In this document: one piece after another, positions 19,419 to 28,962 of the stretch
How positions within the stretch are numbered: position 1 is the stretch's first letter
Layout: the number at the start of each line of letters is the position of its first letter
Origin: Burkholderia guangdongensis
GTDB taxonomy: Bacteria; Pseudomonadota; Gammaproteobacteria; Burkholderiales; Burkholderiaceae
Assembly: GCF_013403875.1 (NCBI RefSeq)
Contig: NZ_JACBNX010000012.1
Span: 1-64,000 of the forward strand
Direction: 5' to 3'
DNA length: 64,000 nt
The notes under the pieces: model-generated
What the model was told of the DNA's origin: nothing
Seen by the model: the letters and a program-made list of their open reading frames with translations, nothing else
Database searches by the model: none
Made by a program: the position numbers and the translations under genes

Positions 19419-20078
19419 CTATTGTGCTACAGCACCGCCATCTTCGTCCGCCGCCGCCGGCCGCAACCAGCTCTCGATCAGCGTGTGCGCGTCGTCGAGC
19501 CCCGTGCGCTTGAGCGCCGAGAAAAGCTGCACCGTCAGCGCGCCTTTGACGCCCGAGTCGCGATACGCATCGAGCCCCTTTTGCGTCGTGCGCAACGCAT
19601 TGATGCTTTCCTGCCGCGTCAATTTGTCGCATTTGGTCAGCAGCGTGTGGATCGGCTTGCCGGTCGGCGCGAACCACTCGATCATCCGGCGGTCGAGGTC
19701 GGTCAGCGGGCGGCGCGAATCCATCATCAGGATCAGGCCGCAGAGCTGCGAGCGGGTCGCGAGATAGGACGACAGCAGCATTTCCCAGTGCGCCTTCGCG
19801 GCGCCGGGCACTTCCGCGTAGCCGTAGCCGGGCAGGTCGACGAGGTTCGCGACGGGCTCGGCGGCCGGCCCGACCGAGAAATAGTTGATGTGCTGCGTGC
19901 GGCCGGGCGTCTTCGACGCGAACGCGAGCCGCTTCTGGTTGCACAGCACGTTGATCGCCGTGGACTTGCCGGCATTCGAGCGGCCCGCGAACGCGATCTC
20001 CGGCTGCACGGTCGGCGGCAGGTCGCGCAGGTGGTTGACGGTCGTGTAGAAGCGGGCTTGGTGGAGCAGAAAGGCCAT
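19419..20078 (-). CDS. engB: Ribosome biogenesis GTP-binding protein YsxC/EngB
   Basis: EngB is an essential GTPase of 50S subunit assembly. The 219-residue product (start chosen at [20 protein letters not shown]) has the GTPase motifs in order: G1 [10 protein letters not shown]2 region [13 protein letters not shown]3 [10 protein letters not shown]4 TKCDKL. An upstream in-frame ATG at 20171 would add a Pro-rich stretch unlike the family. It is divergent from the cytochrome c4 gene. Confidence 0.95.
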   Translation of the reverse strand: MAFLLHQARFYTTVNHLRDLPPTVQPEIAFAGRSNAGKSTAINVLCNQKRLAFASKTPGRTQHINYFSVGPAAEPVANLVDLPGYGYAEVPGAAKAHWEMLLSSYLATRSQLCGLILMMDSRRPLTDLDRRMIEWFAPTGKPIHTLLTKCDKLTRQESINALRTTQKGLDAYRDSGVKGALTVQLFSALKRTGLDDAHTLIESWLRPAAADEDGGAVAQ

Positions 20079-20285
20079 GGGAACCGGGGGGGCGACGGGG
20101 CGGCGCGAGCCGCGGGGTGGAGGCGGGGTAGCCCCGATAGGCGCTGGGGCTTTCAGCACGATATTGTACAATACGACGGTTTTACCGAAGGCACCGGCGC
20201 CCGTCTGGCGCGCTTCTGCGGTAGACTGAGCGCCGTCGTTTATTGCAGAACCTCAAATTCCCACAAGACGAAACAGGGTGTGCGA

Positions 20286-20939
20286 ATGAATCGACTGTGC
20301 AAGTCTCTGATGGTGCTTCAGTTTGCAGCAGGACTCGTAGGTTTCGTAGCACAGGCGGATGCGGCGGATGCGGCCAAACCGGATCTGGACCGTGGCAAGG
20401 CGATTGCGACGCAGGTGTGCGCGGCGTGTCACGGCGCCGACGGCAACAGCGCGACGGGCAATTTCCCGAAGCTGGCTGGCCAGCATCCGGAGTATCTGGT
20501 CAAGCAGTTGCATGACTTCAAGGTCCAGCCGGGCGCGAAGAAGCCGGCGCGGGTCAATTCGGTGATGGTCGGCTTCGCGAGCGCGCTGAAGGATCAGGAC
20601 ATGCAGAACGTGGCCGCGTATTTTGCGTCGCAGACGCCGAAGCCGGGCGTCGCGCGCGATGCGGCGACCGTGCCGCTCGGGCAGAAGATTTACCGTGGCG
20701 GCATCGCGGAGAAAGCGGTGCCCGCGTGCGCGGCCTGCCACGGGCCGACCGGCCAGGGGCTGCCGGTGCAGTATCCGCGGCTGTCCGGGCAGTGGGCCGA
20801 CTACACGGTCGCGCAGTTGAACGCGTTCCAGCAGGGTGCCGGCGCGCGCAACAACAGCGAGCCGATGCATCAGATCGCGTCGCGGCTGTCGAACGGCGAG
20901 ATCAAGGCGGTGGCGGATTACATCGCCGGCCTGCATTGA
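20286..20939 (+). CDS. Diheme cytochrome c4, periplasmic
   Basis: The 217-residue product has a signal peptide (about 1-26, MNRLCKSLMVLQFAAGLVGF, ending QADA) and two heme-binding CxxCH sites, CAACHGADG and CAACHGPTG, in two similar domains, as in cytochrome c4. Such proteins pass electrons to terminal oxidases. The start at 20286 is the only ATG giving a signal peptide. It is followed by a terminator and then the System II cytochrome c assembly genes, which attach its hemes. Confidence 0.93.
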   Translation: MNRLCKSLMVLQFAAGLVGFVAQADAADAAKPDLDRGKAIATQVCAACHGADGNSATGNFPKLAGQHPEYLVKQLHDFKVQPGAKKPARVNSVMVGFASALKDQDMQNVAAYFASQTPKPGVARDAATVPLGQKIYRGGIAEKAVPACAACHGPTGQGLPVQYPRLSGQWADYTVAQLNAFQQGAGARNNSEPMHQIASRLSNGEIKAVADYIAGLH

Positions 20940-20997
20940 TCGCCGCGCGAGCAGGAAATTGACCGGCCGCCCGGAGGGTAGCCGGTGTCAGAACAAG

Positions 20998-21040
20998 AAA
21001 AGGGTGGGGCGCCGCCGTCGCGGCCGCCTTGCCCTTTTTT
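20998..21040 (+). terminator. Terminator after the cytochrome c4 gene
   Basis: Arms aaaagggtggggc (20998-21010) and gccttgcccttttt, pairing with three G-U pairs, end in a run of six Ts (21035-21040), 20 bases before the resB ATG. Confidence 0.7.
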
Positions 21041-21059
21041 GTTGTCAGTTGGAGTTGGA

Positions 21060-23258
21060 ATGAGCGTTACCACGTCTGGGTTGCAGTCGAAGTCGGGCCC
21101 GCGCGCCGCACGGCGCGCAATCGAGCTCCTGAGCTCGATGCGTTTCGCGATCGCGTTGCTGGTGGTGCTGTCGATCGCGAGCATCATCGGCACGGTCCTG
21201 ACCCAGGACGATCCGTACCCGAACTACGTGAACCAGTTCGGCCCGTTCTGGGCCGATATCTTCCGCGCGCTGAGTCTCTACACCGTGTACAGCGCGTGGT
21301 GGTTCATGATGATCCTGATCTTCCTCGTGATCTCGATCTCGCTGTGCGTGATCCGCAACGGGCCGAAGATGGTTGCGGACATGAAGAGCTGGAAGGACAA
21401 GGTCCGCGAAGGCAGCCTGCGCGCGTTCCATCACAAGGCGGAGTTCTCGGCGGGCAGCTCGCGCGCGGCGGCGACCGCGTCGCTGTCCGCGTTCGTCGCG
21501 AAGGCCGGCTACAAGCACGTCGTGCGCGAGACCGAGGGCGCGACGCTGATTGCCGCGAAGCGCGGCGCGATGACGAAGATCGGCTACATCTTCGCGCACC
21601 TCGCGATCGTCGTGATCTGCCTCGGCGGCCTGCTCGACAGCAATCTGCCGATCAAATTCCAGATGTGGCTGTTCGGCAAGACGCCGGTGAACACGAGTGC
21701 GACGATCAGCGCAATCTCGCCCGAGCACCGGCTGTCGGCATCGAACCCGACGTTCCGCGGCTACGTGTTTGTGCCCGAGGGGCAGTATGCGTCGACCGCG
21801 ATCCTGAACCAGCCGAACGGCTCGCTGATCCAGGATCTGCCGTTCTCGATCCAGCTGAACAAGTTCATCGTCGACTACTACTCGACCGGGATGCCGAAGC
21901 TGTTCGCGAGCGATATCGTCGTGATCGACCGCGCGACCGGCAAGCGGGTTCCGGCCCGCGTCGAGGTCAACAAGCCGTTCACGTACGACGGCGTGTCGAT
22001 CTATCAGTCGAGCTTCCAGGACGGCGGCTCGCTGATGCAGATGACCGCGTATCCGATGACGGGCGTCGGCACGAAGACGTTCCCGATCCAGGGCGCGATC
22101 GGCAACGCGGTGCCGCTGCCGGGCGCCGGCGGCGACACGATCGAGTTCGCCGATTTCCGCGCGATCAACGTCGAGAACATGGCCGACGCGAATGGCCGGC
22201 CCGACGTGCGCGGCGTTGCGACCACGCACACGCTCGAGCAGGCGCTCGACGAGCGGCTCGGTTCCGGCGCGAAGAGCGCGAAGCCGATGCAACTGCACAA
22301 CATCGGCCCGTCGGTCCAGTACAAGGTGCGCGGCAAGGACGGCCAGGCGCGCGAGTTCAACAACTACATGCTGCCCGTCGACATGGGCGGCGACCGCGTA
22401 TTCCTCGCGGGCGTGCGCGACACGCCGAACGATCCGTTCCGCTACATGCGGATCCCGGCCGACAGCCAGGATTCGATCGGCGAATGGATGCAGCTGCGCG
22501 CGGCGCTCGCGGATCCGGCCGTGCGCGCGCAGGCGGCAGCCAGCTTCGCGCAGCGCTCGCTGCCGTCGGCCGACGTGGCATTGCGCGGCCGGCTGCAGGA
22601 CAGTGCATCGAAGGTGCTGACGCTCTTTGCCGGCGGCGACGACAGTATCGGCCGCGCGGCGAACGGCCAGCCGATCGGCGGCTTCCAGGCGGTCGCGGCG
22701 TTCATCGACCGCTCGGTGCCGAAGGCCGAGCAGCAGAAGGCGGCGGGCCTGCTGCTGCGGATGCTGGAAGGCTCGATGTGGGAGGTCTGGCAGATCGCGC
22801 GCACCCGCGCCGGCGAGCCGGCCGCGCAGCAGAGCGCCGATACGGTCCGCTTCGTGCAGAACGCGATCAACGCGTTGTCGGACAGTTTCCTGTACGGCGC
22901 GCCGGTCTATCTGAAGCTCGACTCATTCAAGCAGGTGCAAGCTTCGGTATTTCAGTTGACGCGCGCACCGGGCAAGAATCTGGTGTATCTTGGCAGCCTG
23001 CTTCTGGTCGTCGGCATCTTTTCGATGTTCTACGTGCGCGAGCGGCGCCTCTGGTTCTGGCTCAAGGACGTTCCCGGCTCGGGCACCGACGTCGTCATGG
23101 CGATGTCGACTGCCCGCAAGACCTTCGACTTCGAGAAGGAGTTCGTGCAGACGCGCGACGCGGCAGGCGCCGCCCTGCGCGCCGTGCCCCGCGACGCCGC
23201 CCCGGCGTCGGCACCCCGCGCGCCGGTTGGCGTCGGTTCTGAGGATTCGCCCCGGTAA
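21060..23258 (+). CDS. resB: Cytochrome c biogenesis protein ResB (CcsB)
   Basis: ResB/CcsB and CcsA form the System II heme lyase, which moves heme to the periplasm and attaches it to apocytochromes. The 732-residue protein has N-terminal membrane segments (MRFAIALLVVLSIASIIGTV; then a YSAWWFMMILIFLVISISLC segment), a third one near IGYIFAHLAIVVICLGGLLD, a large periplasmic domain, and a final membrane segment near NLVYLGSLLLVVGIFSMFYV. The ATG at 21060 follows ttggag; a start 25 codons upstream would lie inside the preceding terminator. ccsA follows four bases after the stop. Confidence 0.94.
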   Translation: MSVTTSGLQSKSGPRAARRAIELLSSMRFAIALLVVLSIASIIGTVLTQDDPYPNYVNQFGPFWADIFRALSLYTVYSAWWFMMILIFLVISISLCVIRNGPKMVADMKSWKDKVREGSLRAFHHKAEFSAGSSRAAATASLSAFVAKAGYKHVVRETEGATLIAAKRGAMTKIGYIFAHLAIVVICLGGLLDSNLPIKFQMWLFGKTPVNTSATISAISPEHRLSASNPTFRGYVFVPEGQYASTAILNQPNGSLIQDLPFSIQLNKFIVDYYSTGMPKLFASDIVVIDRATGKRVPARVEVNKPFTYDGVSIYQSSFQDGGSLMQMTAYPMTGVGTKTFPIQGAIGNAVPLPGAGGDTIEFADFRAINVENMADANGRPDVRGVATTHTLEQALDERLGSGAKSAKPMQLHNIGPSVQYKVRGKDGQAREFNNYMLPVDMGGDRVFLAGVRDTPNDPFRYMRIPADSQDSIGEWMQLRAALADPAVRAQAAASFAQRSLPSADVALRGRLQDSASKVLTLFAGGDDSIGRAANGQPIGGFQAVAAFIDRSVPKAEQQKAAGLLLRMLEGSMWEVWQIARTRAGEPAAQQSADTVRFVQNAINALSDSFLYGAPVYLKLDSFKQVQASVFQLTRAPGKNLVYLGSLLLVVGIFSMFYVRERRLWFWLKDVPGSGTDVVMAMSTARKTFDFEKEFVQTRDAAGAALRAVPRDAAPASAPRAPVGVGSEDSPR

Positions 23259-23262
23259 CATC

Positions 23263-24453
23263 ATGGATCTCACGCAAACTTCCCCTTCCCGCGCGCCGCA
23301 TGCGGCTGCCGCCGTGTCGTCGCCGCTGTTCGACGAGCGTCCGTTCCTGCGGCGCCTGTCGCTGATCGACTGGCTGTTCGCGCTCGCGCTCGTCGCGGGC
23401 GCCGGCTTCGCGCTCGGGCACTACAACGAGCACATGGGCTACTACGACAAGCTCGTGCTCGTCGGCGCGACGCCGGCGCTCATCACGCTCGGCTGGCGCT
23501 GGAAGCCCGCGCGGCTGCTGATGGCCGCGATCGCGGTGATGTCGCTGCTGTCGATCCAGATCTATCAGGGCGACCTGTCCCGCGCCGATTCGACGTTCTT
23601 CCTCAAGTATTTCCTGTCGAGCCAGTCGGCGATCCTGTGGATGAGCGCGCTGTTCGTGCTCGCGACGCTGTTCTACTGGATCGGCATGCTGTCGCGCTCC
23701 GCGACCGGCGGCGCGATCGGCCACACGCTGACGTGGGCCGCGGTGCTGATGGGCTTCACCGGGATGATGGTGCGCTGGTACGAGTCGTACCTGATCGGCG
23801 CCGACATCGGTCATATTCCGGTTTCGAACCTCTATGAAGTGTTCGTGCTGTTCAGCCTGATCACCGCGCTGCTCTATCTGTACTACGAAGGCCATTACGG
23901 CACGCGCGCGCTCGGCGCGTTCGTGCTGCTCGTGATCAGCGCGGCCGTCGGGTTCCTGATGTGGTACTCGGTCGCGCGCGACGCGCAGCAGATCCAGCCG
24001 CTCGTGCCCGCGCTGCAGAGCTGGTGGATGAAGATCCACGTGCCGGCGAACTTCATCGGCTACGGCAGTTTCGCGCTGTCGGCGATGGTCGCCGTGGCGT
24101 ACCTGATGAAGGAGCGCGGCGTGCTCGCCGATCGCCTGCCCGAATTCGAGGTGCTCGACGACGTGATGTACAAGTCGATCGCGGTCGGCTTCGCGTTCTT
24201 CACGATCGCGACGATCCTCGGCGCGCTGTGGGCGGCCGAAGCATGGGGCGGCTACTGGAGCTGGGATCCGAAGGAAACCTGGGCGCTGATCGTCTGGCTG
24301 AACTATGCGGCGTGGCTGCACATGCGTCTGATGAAAGGGCTGCGTGGCACGGTTGCGGCGTGGTGGGCGCTCACCGGCCTGCTCGTCACGACGTTCGCGT
24401 TCCTCGGCGTCAACATGTTCCTGTCGGGCCTGCACAGCTACGGCAAGCTGTAA
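23263..24453 (+). CDS. ccsA: Cytochrome c assembly protein CcsA (ResC), heme-handling subunit
   Basis: The 396-residue membrane protein has the tryptophan-rich heme-binding WWD motif GGYWSWDPKETWALIVWL and conserved histidines in membrane segments (KIHVPANFIGYGSFALSAMV; AAWLHMRLMKG). It belongs to the CcmC/CcmF/CcsA heme-handling family and acts with ResB. It closes the pair and ends at a strong bidirectional terminator. Confidence 0.96.
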   Translation: MDLTQTSPSRAPHAAAAVSSPLFDERPFLRRLSLIDWLFALALVAGAGFALGHYNEHMGYYDKLVLVGATPALITLGWRWKPARLLMAAIAVMSLLSIQIYQGDLSRADSTFFLKYFLSSQSAILWMSALFVLATLFYWIGMLSRSATGGAIGHTLTWAAVLMGFTGMMVRWYESYLIGADIGHIPVSNLYEVFVLFSLITALLYLYYEGHYGTRALGAFVLLVISAAVGFLMWYSVARDAQQIQPLVPALQSWWMKIHVPANFIGYGSFALSAMVAVAYLMKERGVLADRLPEFEVLDDVMYKSIAVGFAFFTIATILGALWAAEAWGGYWSWDPKETWALIVWLNYAAWLHMRLMKGLRGTVAAWWALTGLLVTTFAFLGVNMFLSGLHSYGKL

Positions 24454-24474
24454 GCGTCTCCACGCTCGTTCGAC

Positions 24475-24520
24475 AAAAGAAAACCGCCGGCGCACTGCGT
24501 GCCCGGCGGTTTTCTTTTGT
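24475..24520. terminator. Bidirectional terminator between ccsA and lptM
   Basis: Perfect 16-base arms aaaagaaaaccgccgg (24475-24490) and ccggcggttttctttt (24503-24518) around a 12-base loop. Both strands end in T-rich arms, which suits the convergent genes on either side. Confidence 0.9.
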
Positions 24521-24571
24521 CATCGCTTTTTTTTGGGGGCGCCCGAGGCCGGGTGTCGCCGGCCGGAAGCG

Positions 24572-24835
24572 TTATTGCGCGGGATCGGAAGCCGGCGCGG
24601 CGCCGCTCGCCGGCAGGTCGGGCGTCAGCATCAGCGGCGTGCCGGTGGTGTCGGGCGTGCTGTCGGCCGCGGAATCGTCGGCCGGCGTGACGTCCGACGA
24701 CGGTGGCGCCGTTTGCACGGCCGGTTTCGGCGGCAGCGGCGGCACGGACGGCATATAGAGCGGACCGCGTTGACCGCAGCCTGCAAGAATCGCCAAAGCC
24801 GCTACAATCGCGCTCATCCGGAAAACGACTCGCAT
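24572..24835 (-). CDS. LptM-like small lipoprotein
   Basis: An 87-residue product with a lipoprotein signal (MRVVFRMSAIVAALAILAGC), lipobox LAGC at about residues 17-20, the family core CGQRGPLYMP directly after the acylated Cys, then a Pro/Ala-rich tail. LptM (YifL) assists maturation of the LptD-LptE lipopolysaccharide translocon in E. coli; function here is by resemblance. It is divergent from cyaY with only 36 bases between starts, the usual partner. The lysA gene that often follows it in related bacteria is not here. A second in-frame ATG (24817) is also possible. Confidence 0.82.
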   Translation of the reverse strand: MRVVFRMSAIVAALAILAGCGQRGPLYMPSVPPLPPKPAVQTAPPSSDVTPADDSAADSTPDTTGTPLMLTPDLPASGAAPASDPAQ

Positions 24836-24871
24836 GATCGTCCCTGAACAATTGAACCGACAGAGTTTAGC

Positions 24872-25198
24872 ATGCCCGATACTGATTACCTGACCCGTGC
24901 CGAAGCCGTGCTGGCGGCCGTCGAGCGTTCCGTCGACGCCGCGAACGACGGCGACGCCGACATCGATCTCGAGCGCAACGGCAGTGTGCTCACGCTGACG
25001 TTCGAGAACGGCTCGAAGATCATCGTGAACCTGCAGCCGCCGATGAAGGAAGTGTGGATCGCCGCGAAGGCGGGGGGCTTCCATTACCGTTATGTCGACG
25101 GCGCATGGCGCGACACGCGCACCGGTGGCGAATTCTTCGCGGCGCTCACCGAATACGCGACGCAGCAGGCCGGCATGCCGGTGGTGCTGAGCGCCTGA
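24872..25198 (+). CDS. cyaY: Iron-sulfur assembly protein CyaY (bacterial frataxin)
   Basis: CyaY binds iron and IscS and modulates Fe-S cluster assembly. The 108-residue product has the acidic first helix ([20 protein letters not shown]) and the frataxin beta-sheet signature [20 protein letters not shown]. Length matches the family. It is divergent from the LptM-like gene and convergent with mrcA. Confidence 0.95.
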   Translation: MPDTDYLTRAEAVLAAVERSVDAANDGDADIDLERNGSVLTLTFENGSKIIVNLQPPMKEVWIAAKAGGFHYRYVDGAWRDTRTGGEFFAALTEYATQQAGMPVVLSA

Positions 25199-25251
25199 CG
25201 GCGCGAGGCGTGCCGGTGCGCCGGCGCGCCGGCCGCGCGCATGCATGTAAA

Positions 25252-25281
25252 AGAAAGGCGGCCCACGTGGGCCGCCTTTCT
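25252..25281. terminator. Bidirectional hairpin between cyaY and mrcA
   Basis: A perfect 30-base palindrome, with arms agaaaggcggcccac and gtgggccgcctttct, lies between the two convergent stops. T-tracts are short (ctttct), but the stem is very stable and symmetrical. Confidence 0.75.
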
Positions 25282-25305
25282 CATGGCAGAACGCTGCGCG
25301 GCCGA

Positions 25306-27699
25306 TCAGTGGTGGCTGAACATATCCATGATGTCCTGCTTTTCCTGCTCGTCGACGTGAGGCACGGCATCCTCGACCGTCTGCACCTGCGGCGCCCGCG
25401 GGACGCCGACCGTCGACACGAAGCCGTGCCCCGGCGTGAAATCGGCGAAGTAGAGCTCGCCGCCGAGCGTCTCGACGCCGTCCGGCATCGTCGGCTTGTA
25501 CTCGGGCACGCCTTTCAGCGCGGCGCCCATGTACTCGATCCAGACCGGCACCGCGAGCCCGCCGCCGGTTTCCTTGTCGCCGAGGCTGCGCGGATTGTCG
25601 TAGCCGATCCATGCGATCGCGGCGAGCGTGCGCTGGTAGCCGGCGAACCATGCGTCGCGCGAATCGTTCGTCGTGCCGGTCTTGCCCGCGAGGTCGGCGC
25701 GGCCGAGCACGTTGGTCCGGGCGCCGGTGCCGCGTTGCGCGACACTCTGCAGCAGGCTGTTCATCACGTACGCATTGCGCGCGTCGATCGCGCGCGGCGC
25801 GTTCGCGTCGGCGACGAGCGGCTGCGCGCGCGTGACGATGGCGCCGTCCGGATCCGTCACCTCGGCGATCAGGTACGGATTGACCCGATAGCCGCCGTTC
25901 GCGAACACCGAGTACGCGCCCGCCATCTGCAGCGGCGTGACGAGCCCCGCGCCGAGCGCCATCGGCAGATAGGCCGGATGGCGATCGGCGTCGAAGCCGA
26001 AACGCGTGATGTACTGCTGCGCGTACTTCGGACCGATGTGGCTGAGGATTCGGATCGACACGAGGTTCTTCGACTTCTGCAGCGCGGTGCGCATCGTCAT
26101 CGGGCCATCGTAGCCGCCGCCGTAGTTCTTCGGCTCCCACGCCTGACCGCCCGTTTCCGCAGCGCTGAAGTAGAGCGGCGCGTCGTTGATGACCGTCGCG
26201 GGCCCGAGGCCCTTTTCGAGCGACGCCGAATAGATGAACGGCTTGAACGACGAGCCCGGCTGCCGCCACGCCTGCGTCACGTGGTTGAACTTGTTCTTGT
26301 TGTAATCGAAGCCGCCGACGAGCGAGCGGATCGCGCCGTCCTGCGGGACGATCGAGATGAATGCGCCCTCGACCTGCGGAAGCTGCGTGATCGCCCACGT
26401 GCCGTTGTCGTTGCGCACGACGCGCACGATCGAGCCCGGGCGGATGCGGTGGTTCTGCGGCGTGGCGGCTGACAGCGCGCCGGCGGCGAAGCGCAGGTTG
26501 TCGCCGTCGACCGTCGCGTCGGAGCCGTCGACGAACTTGACCGTCACCTGCCGCGGGCTCGCCACGGTGACGACGGCCGAAATCAGTTCGCCGTTGTCCG
26601 GGTGGTCGACGAGCGCATCGTCGATCGCCTGCTCGCGGTCGTCCTCGTTGTCGGGCAACGCGACGAAGCCTTCGGGCCCGCGATAGCCGTGGCGCCGTTC
26701 GTAATCCATGATCCCGCGGCGCAGCGCGCGATACGCGAGTTCCTGGTCGGCGGAATCGATCGTCGTGACGACGTTGAAGCCGCGCGTATACGTTTCCTCG
26801 TGATACTGCGCGTACATCATCTGTCTGACCATTTCCGCGATGTATTCGGCGTGCACGCTGTATTCGCGGTTCGGGCTCTTGACGACGAGCGGCTGCGCGA
26901 TCGCCTGGTCGTACTGGTCGCGCGTGATGAAGCCGAGCTCGAGCATCCGCTGCAGGATGTATTGCTGACGTACCTTCGCGCGCTTCGGATTGACGACCGG
27001 GTTGTACGCGGACGGCGCCTTCGGCAACCCCGCGAGCATCGCGGCCTCGGCGAGCGTGATGTCCTTCAGGTCCTTGTCGAAGTACTGCCGCGCGGCAGCC
27101 GCGAAGCCGTACGCGCGCTGGCCGAGATAGATCTGATTCATGTAGACCTCGAGAATCTGATCTTTCGTCAGCGCCTGCTCGATCCGGTACGAAAGCATCA
27201 TCTCGTAGATCTTGCGCGTGTACGTCTTTTCGCTCGACAGGAAGAAGTTGCGCGCGACCTGCATCGTGATCGTGCTCGCGCCTTGCGTCGCGTGCCCGTT
27301 CGTCAGCGCGACGATGCCGGCGCGCAGAATGCCCATCAGATCGACGCCGCCGTGGTCGTAGAAGCGCGCGTCCTCGATCGCGAGGATCGCCTTCTTCAGC
27401 GAATCGGGGACGTCCTTGAAACGGACGATGTCGCGCCGCTCCTCGCCGAATTCGCCGATCAGCACGTGGTCGGCCGTGTAGATGCGCAGCGGCACCTTCG
27501 GCCGATAGTCGGTCAACGCGTCGAGCGACGGCATGTTTCGCGACGCGACAACGTATGCGTAGCCGAGCACGAGGCCGCCGCAGACGGCGAGCGTCACGAA
27601 CAGCGCGGCGAGGCCGAGCAGTGCGCTCAGCCACCAGGGGCGCTTGCGCGGCGCCGGGGCGGGAGGCGGGGACGCGGGAGTCGTGGATTGCATAGGCAC
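25306..27699 (-). CDS. mrcA: Penicillin-binding protein 1A (bifunctional glycosyltransferase/transpeptidase)
   Basis: A class A PBP that polymerises and cross-links peptidoglycan. The 797-residue protein has a short cytoplasmic tail, one membrane segment (about 22-50, WLSALLGLAALFVTLAVCGG), a glycosyltransferase domain with catalytic EDARFYDHGG, an OB-like linker domain, and a transpeptidase domain with SSFK (nucleophile Ser), SKN and KTGTT. All three motifs are intact. Located divergently from a pilM-like operon, as mrcA-hofMNOPQ in E. coli. Confidence 0.97.
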   Translation of the reverse strand: MPMQSTTPASPPPAPAPRKRPWWLSALLGLAALFVTLAVCGGLVLGYAYVVASRNMPSLDALTDYRPKVPLRIYTADHVLIGEFGEERRDIVRFKDVPDSLKKAILAIEDARFYDHGGVDLMGILRAGIVALTNGHATQGASTITMQVARNFFLSSEKTYTRKIYEMMLSYRIEQALTKDQILEVYMNQIYLGQRAYGFAAAARQYFDKDLKDITLAEAAMLAGLPKAPSAYNPVVNPKRAKVRQQYILQRMLELGFITRDQYDQAIAQPLVVKSPNREYSVHAEYIAEMVRQMMYAQYHEETYTRGFNVVTTIDSADQELAYRALRRGIMDYERRHGYRGPEGFVALPDNEDDREQAIDDALVDHPDNGELISAVVTVASPRQVTVKFVDGSDATVDGDNLRFAAGALSAATPQNHRIRPGSIVRVVRNDNGTWAITQLPQVEGAFISIVPQDGAIRSLVGGFDYNKNKFNHVTQAWRQPGSSFKPFIYSASLEKGLGPATVINDAPLYFSAAETGGQAWEPKNYGGGYDGPMTMRTALQKSKNLVSIRILSHIGPKYAQQYITRFGFDADRHPAYLPMALGAGLVTPLQMAGAYSVFANGGYRVNPYLIAEVTDPDGAIVTRAQPLVADANAPRAIDARNAYVMNSLLQSVAQRGTGARTNVLGRADLAGKTGTTNDSRDAWFAGYQRTLAAIAWIGYDNPRSLGDKETGGGLAVPVWIEYMGAALKGVPEYKPTMPDGVETLGGELYFADFTPGHGFVSTVGVPRAPQVQTVEDAVPHVDEQEKQDIMDMFSHH

Positions 27700-27930
27700 A
27701 CCAGATTACAGTCCCGCAATTATAGCCGGCCGGTATGACCGGCCCGCCGCGGGCGGCTTTCCGGGCACGAGCCCGGGTCGTCGTGTCGCCAGAATAGCGC
27801 GGCCGCGGGCGGGAATCGCGGACCAGGCGGGGACGTTGGCCGTTCGGCCGACTGCCGGGCGCGGGCGCCGATTCGCAGAATGCGGATAAGGGCACGCGGC
27901 ATGGGGCCGCGTCGGCAGAGGGAGGCGAGG

Positions 27931-28962
27931 ATGACCGGACGATGGGCGGCGCAATTCGTGCAATGTGTGCAATTTGCGCGGGGCAGGCGCACGGCGACGG
28001 GGATCGACGTCGGTGCGGGCGAGGTGAGGGTGGTGGTGCTGAGCCGGGTCGGGCGCCGCGCGGACGTGCGGCTCGACGGGCTCGAGATCGAGCCGCTCGG
28101 CGACACGAACGGGCGCGAAGGCGGGCGCTGGGACGCGGTCGGGCCGGCGCTGGCGGCGGCCGCGTCGCGGCTGGCGGCGCGCGGCGTGCGGTGCGACGCG
28201 CGCGGCGTGATGGGGCTCGGCGACGACGAATTGCGGACCGCGCGGCTCGATCTCGCGGGGCGCGACGACGTCGCGGAGGCGGCGCGACAGGCGGCGGAGC
28301 GCGTGTCGGGGCTGGCGCCCGATGCGCTCGCGTTCGACTGGCGGCACGACGGGCATGATGGGTGCCGTGGCGGGCGGCCGGGCGAGGTTGCGATCGCGGT
28401 GGCATCGCAGCGCCATTTGCAGCGACGGATCGATGCGGCCGCGCTGGCCGGTGTCGACCTGACGGCGGTTGACGGTGAGTCGATCGCCGCGTTGCGCGCG
28501 CTGCGCTATGCGGCGCTGCACGAACTCGACGCGGACGAACCGTATTTCGCGATCTGGTTCGGTGACGAGGGCGTGAGAGGCTGGTGGCTCGAGCATGGCG
28601 CGGGCGGTTCACCGGCCGGTTCGCAGGCGGCTTTTCAGGCCGCTTTTCAGGCCCATTCGCAGGCCGCTTCACAGGCCAGTTTGCAATTCGACTTCCCGGA
28701 CCGCGCGCATGCGGCGCTCGCGGATGCGCTGCGCACCTTTGCGCAACGTCCGGCGGGCTGCGCGTTCGTCGCCGGCGACGTGCGCTGCCTCGCGCGCTTC
28801 GGCGTGTCGCTCGCCGACGTCGGCGACCTGCTCGGCGCGGTCGCGCTGCCTTTCGAGAGTGTGCATTGGGCCGGCGACGCGCGGGCGGCCGCGCACGCGG
28901 ATCTGCATTCGCCGTCGTTCGCGGTCGCGTTCGGGTTGGCGCTGAAGGGCGTGTGGGCATGA
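27931..28962 (+). CDS. PilM/HofM-like pilus or competence assembly protein
   Basis: The product of 343 residues resembles the actin-like PilM/HofM/ComA proteins of type IV pilus and DNA-uptake systems (TATGIDVGAGEVRVVVLSRV nucleotide-binding-like start; VAIAVASQRHLQRRIDAAAL; VDLTAVDGESIAALRALRYA). Similarity is weak, so the call rests largely on gene order. Start chosen at 27931, preceded by ggaggcgagg. A linker contains five tandem 12-base repeats (28624-28683) encoding QAAF-type tetrapeptides. It is coupled to the next gene (ATGA overlap). Confidence 0.75.
   Translation: MTGRWAAQFVQCVQFARGRRTATGIDVGAGEVRVVVLSRVGRRADVRLDGLEIEPLGDTNGREGGRWDAVGPALAAAASRLAARGVRCDARGVMGLGDDELRTARLDLAGRDDVAEAARQAAERVSGLAPDALAFDWRHDGHDGCRGGRPGEVAIAVASQRHLQRRIDAAALAGVDLTAVDGESIAALRALRYAALHELDADEPYFAIWFGDEGVRGWWLEHGAGGSPAGSQAAFQAAFQAHSQAASQASLQFDFPDRAHAALADALRTFAQRPAGCAFVAGDVRCLARFGVSLADVGDLLGAVALPFESVHWAGDARAAAHADLHSPSFAVAFGLALKGVWA
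28624..28683 (+). repeat. Five tandem 12-base repeats inside the pilM-like gene
   Basis: caggcggctttt, caggccgctttt, caggcccattcg, caggccgcttca and caggccagtttg follow each other and encode QAAF QAAF QAHS QAAS QASL. Unit length is a multiple of three, so copy number changes would alter linker length without shifting frame. Confidence 0.9.

Noticed and set aside
20162..20173. 12-base palindrome tattgtacaata between engB and cytochrome c4
   Set aside because: It probably just reflects overlapping TACAAT -10 boxes of divergent promoters; no other support for a binding site.
20985..21059. Upstream start for resB adding 25 residues
   Set aside because: It would start before and translate through the cytochrome c4 terminator hairpin; ATG 21060 has its own ribosome binding site.
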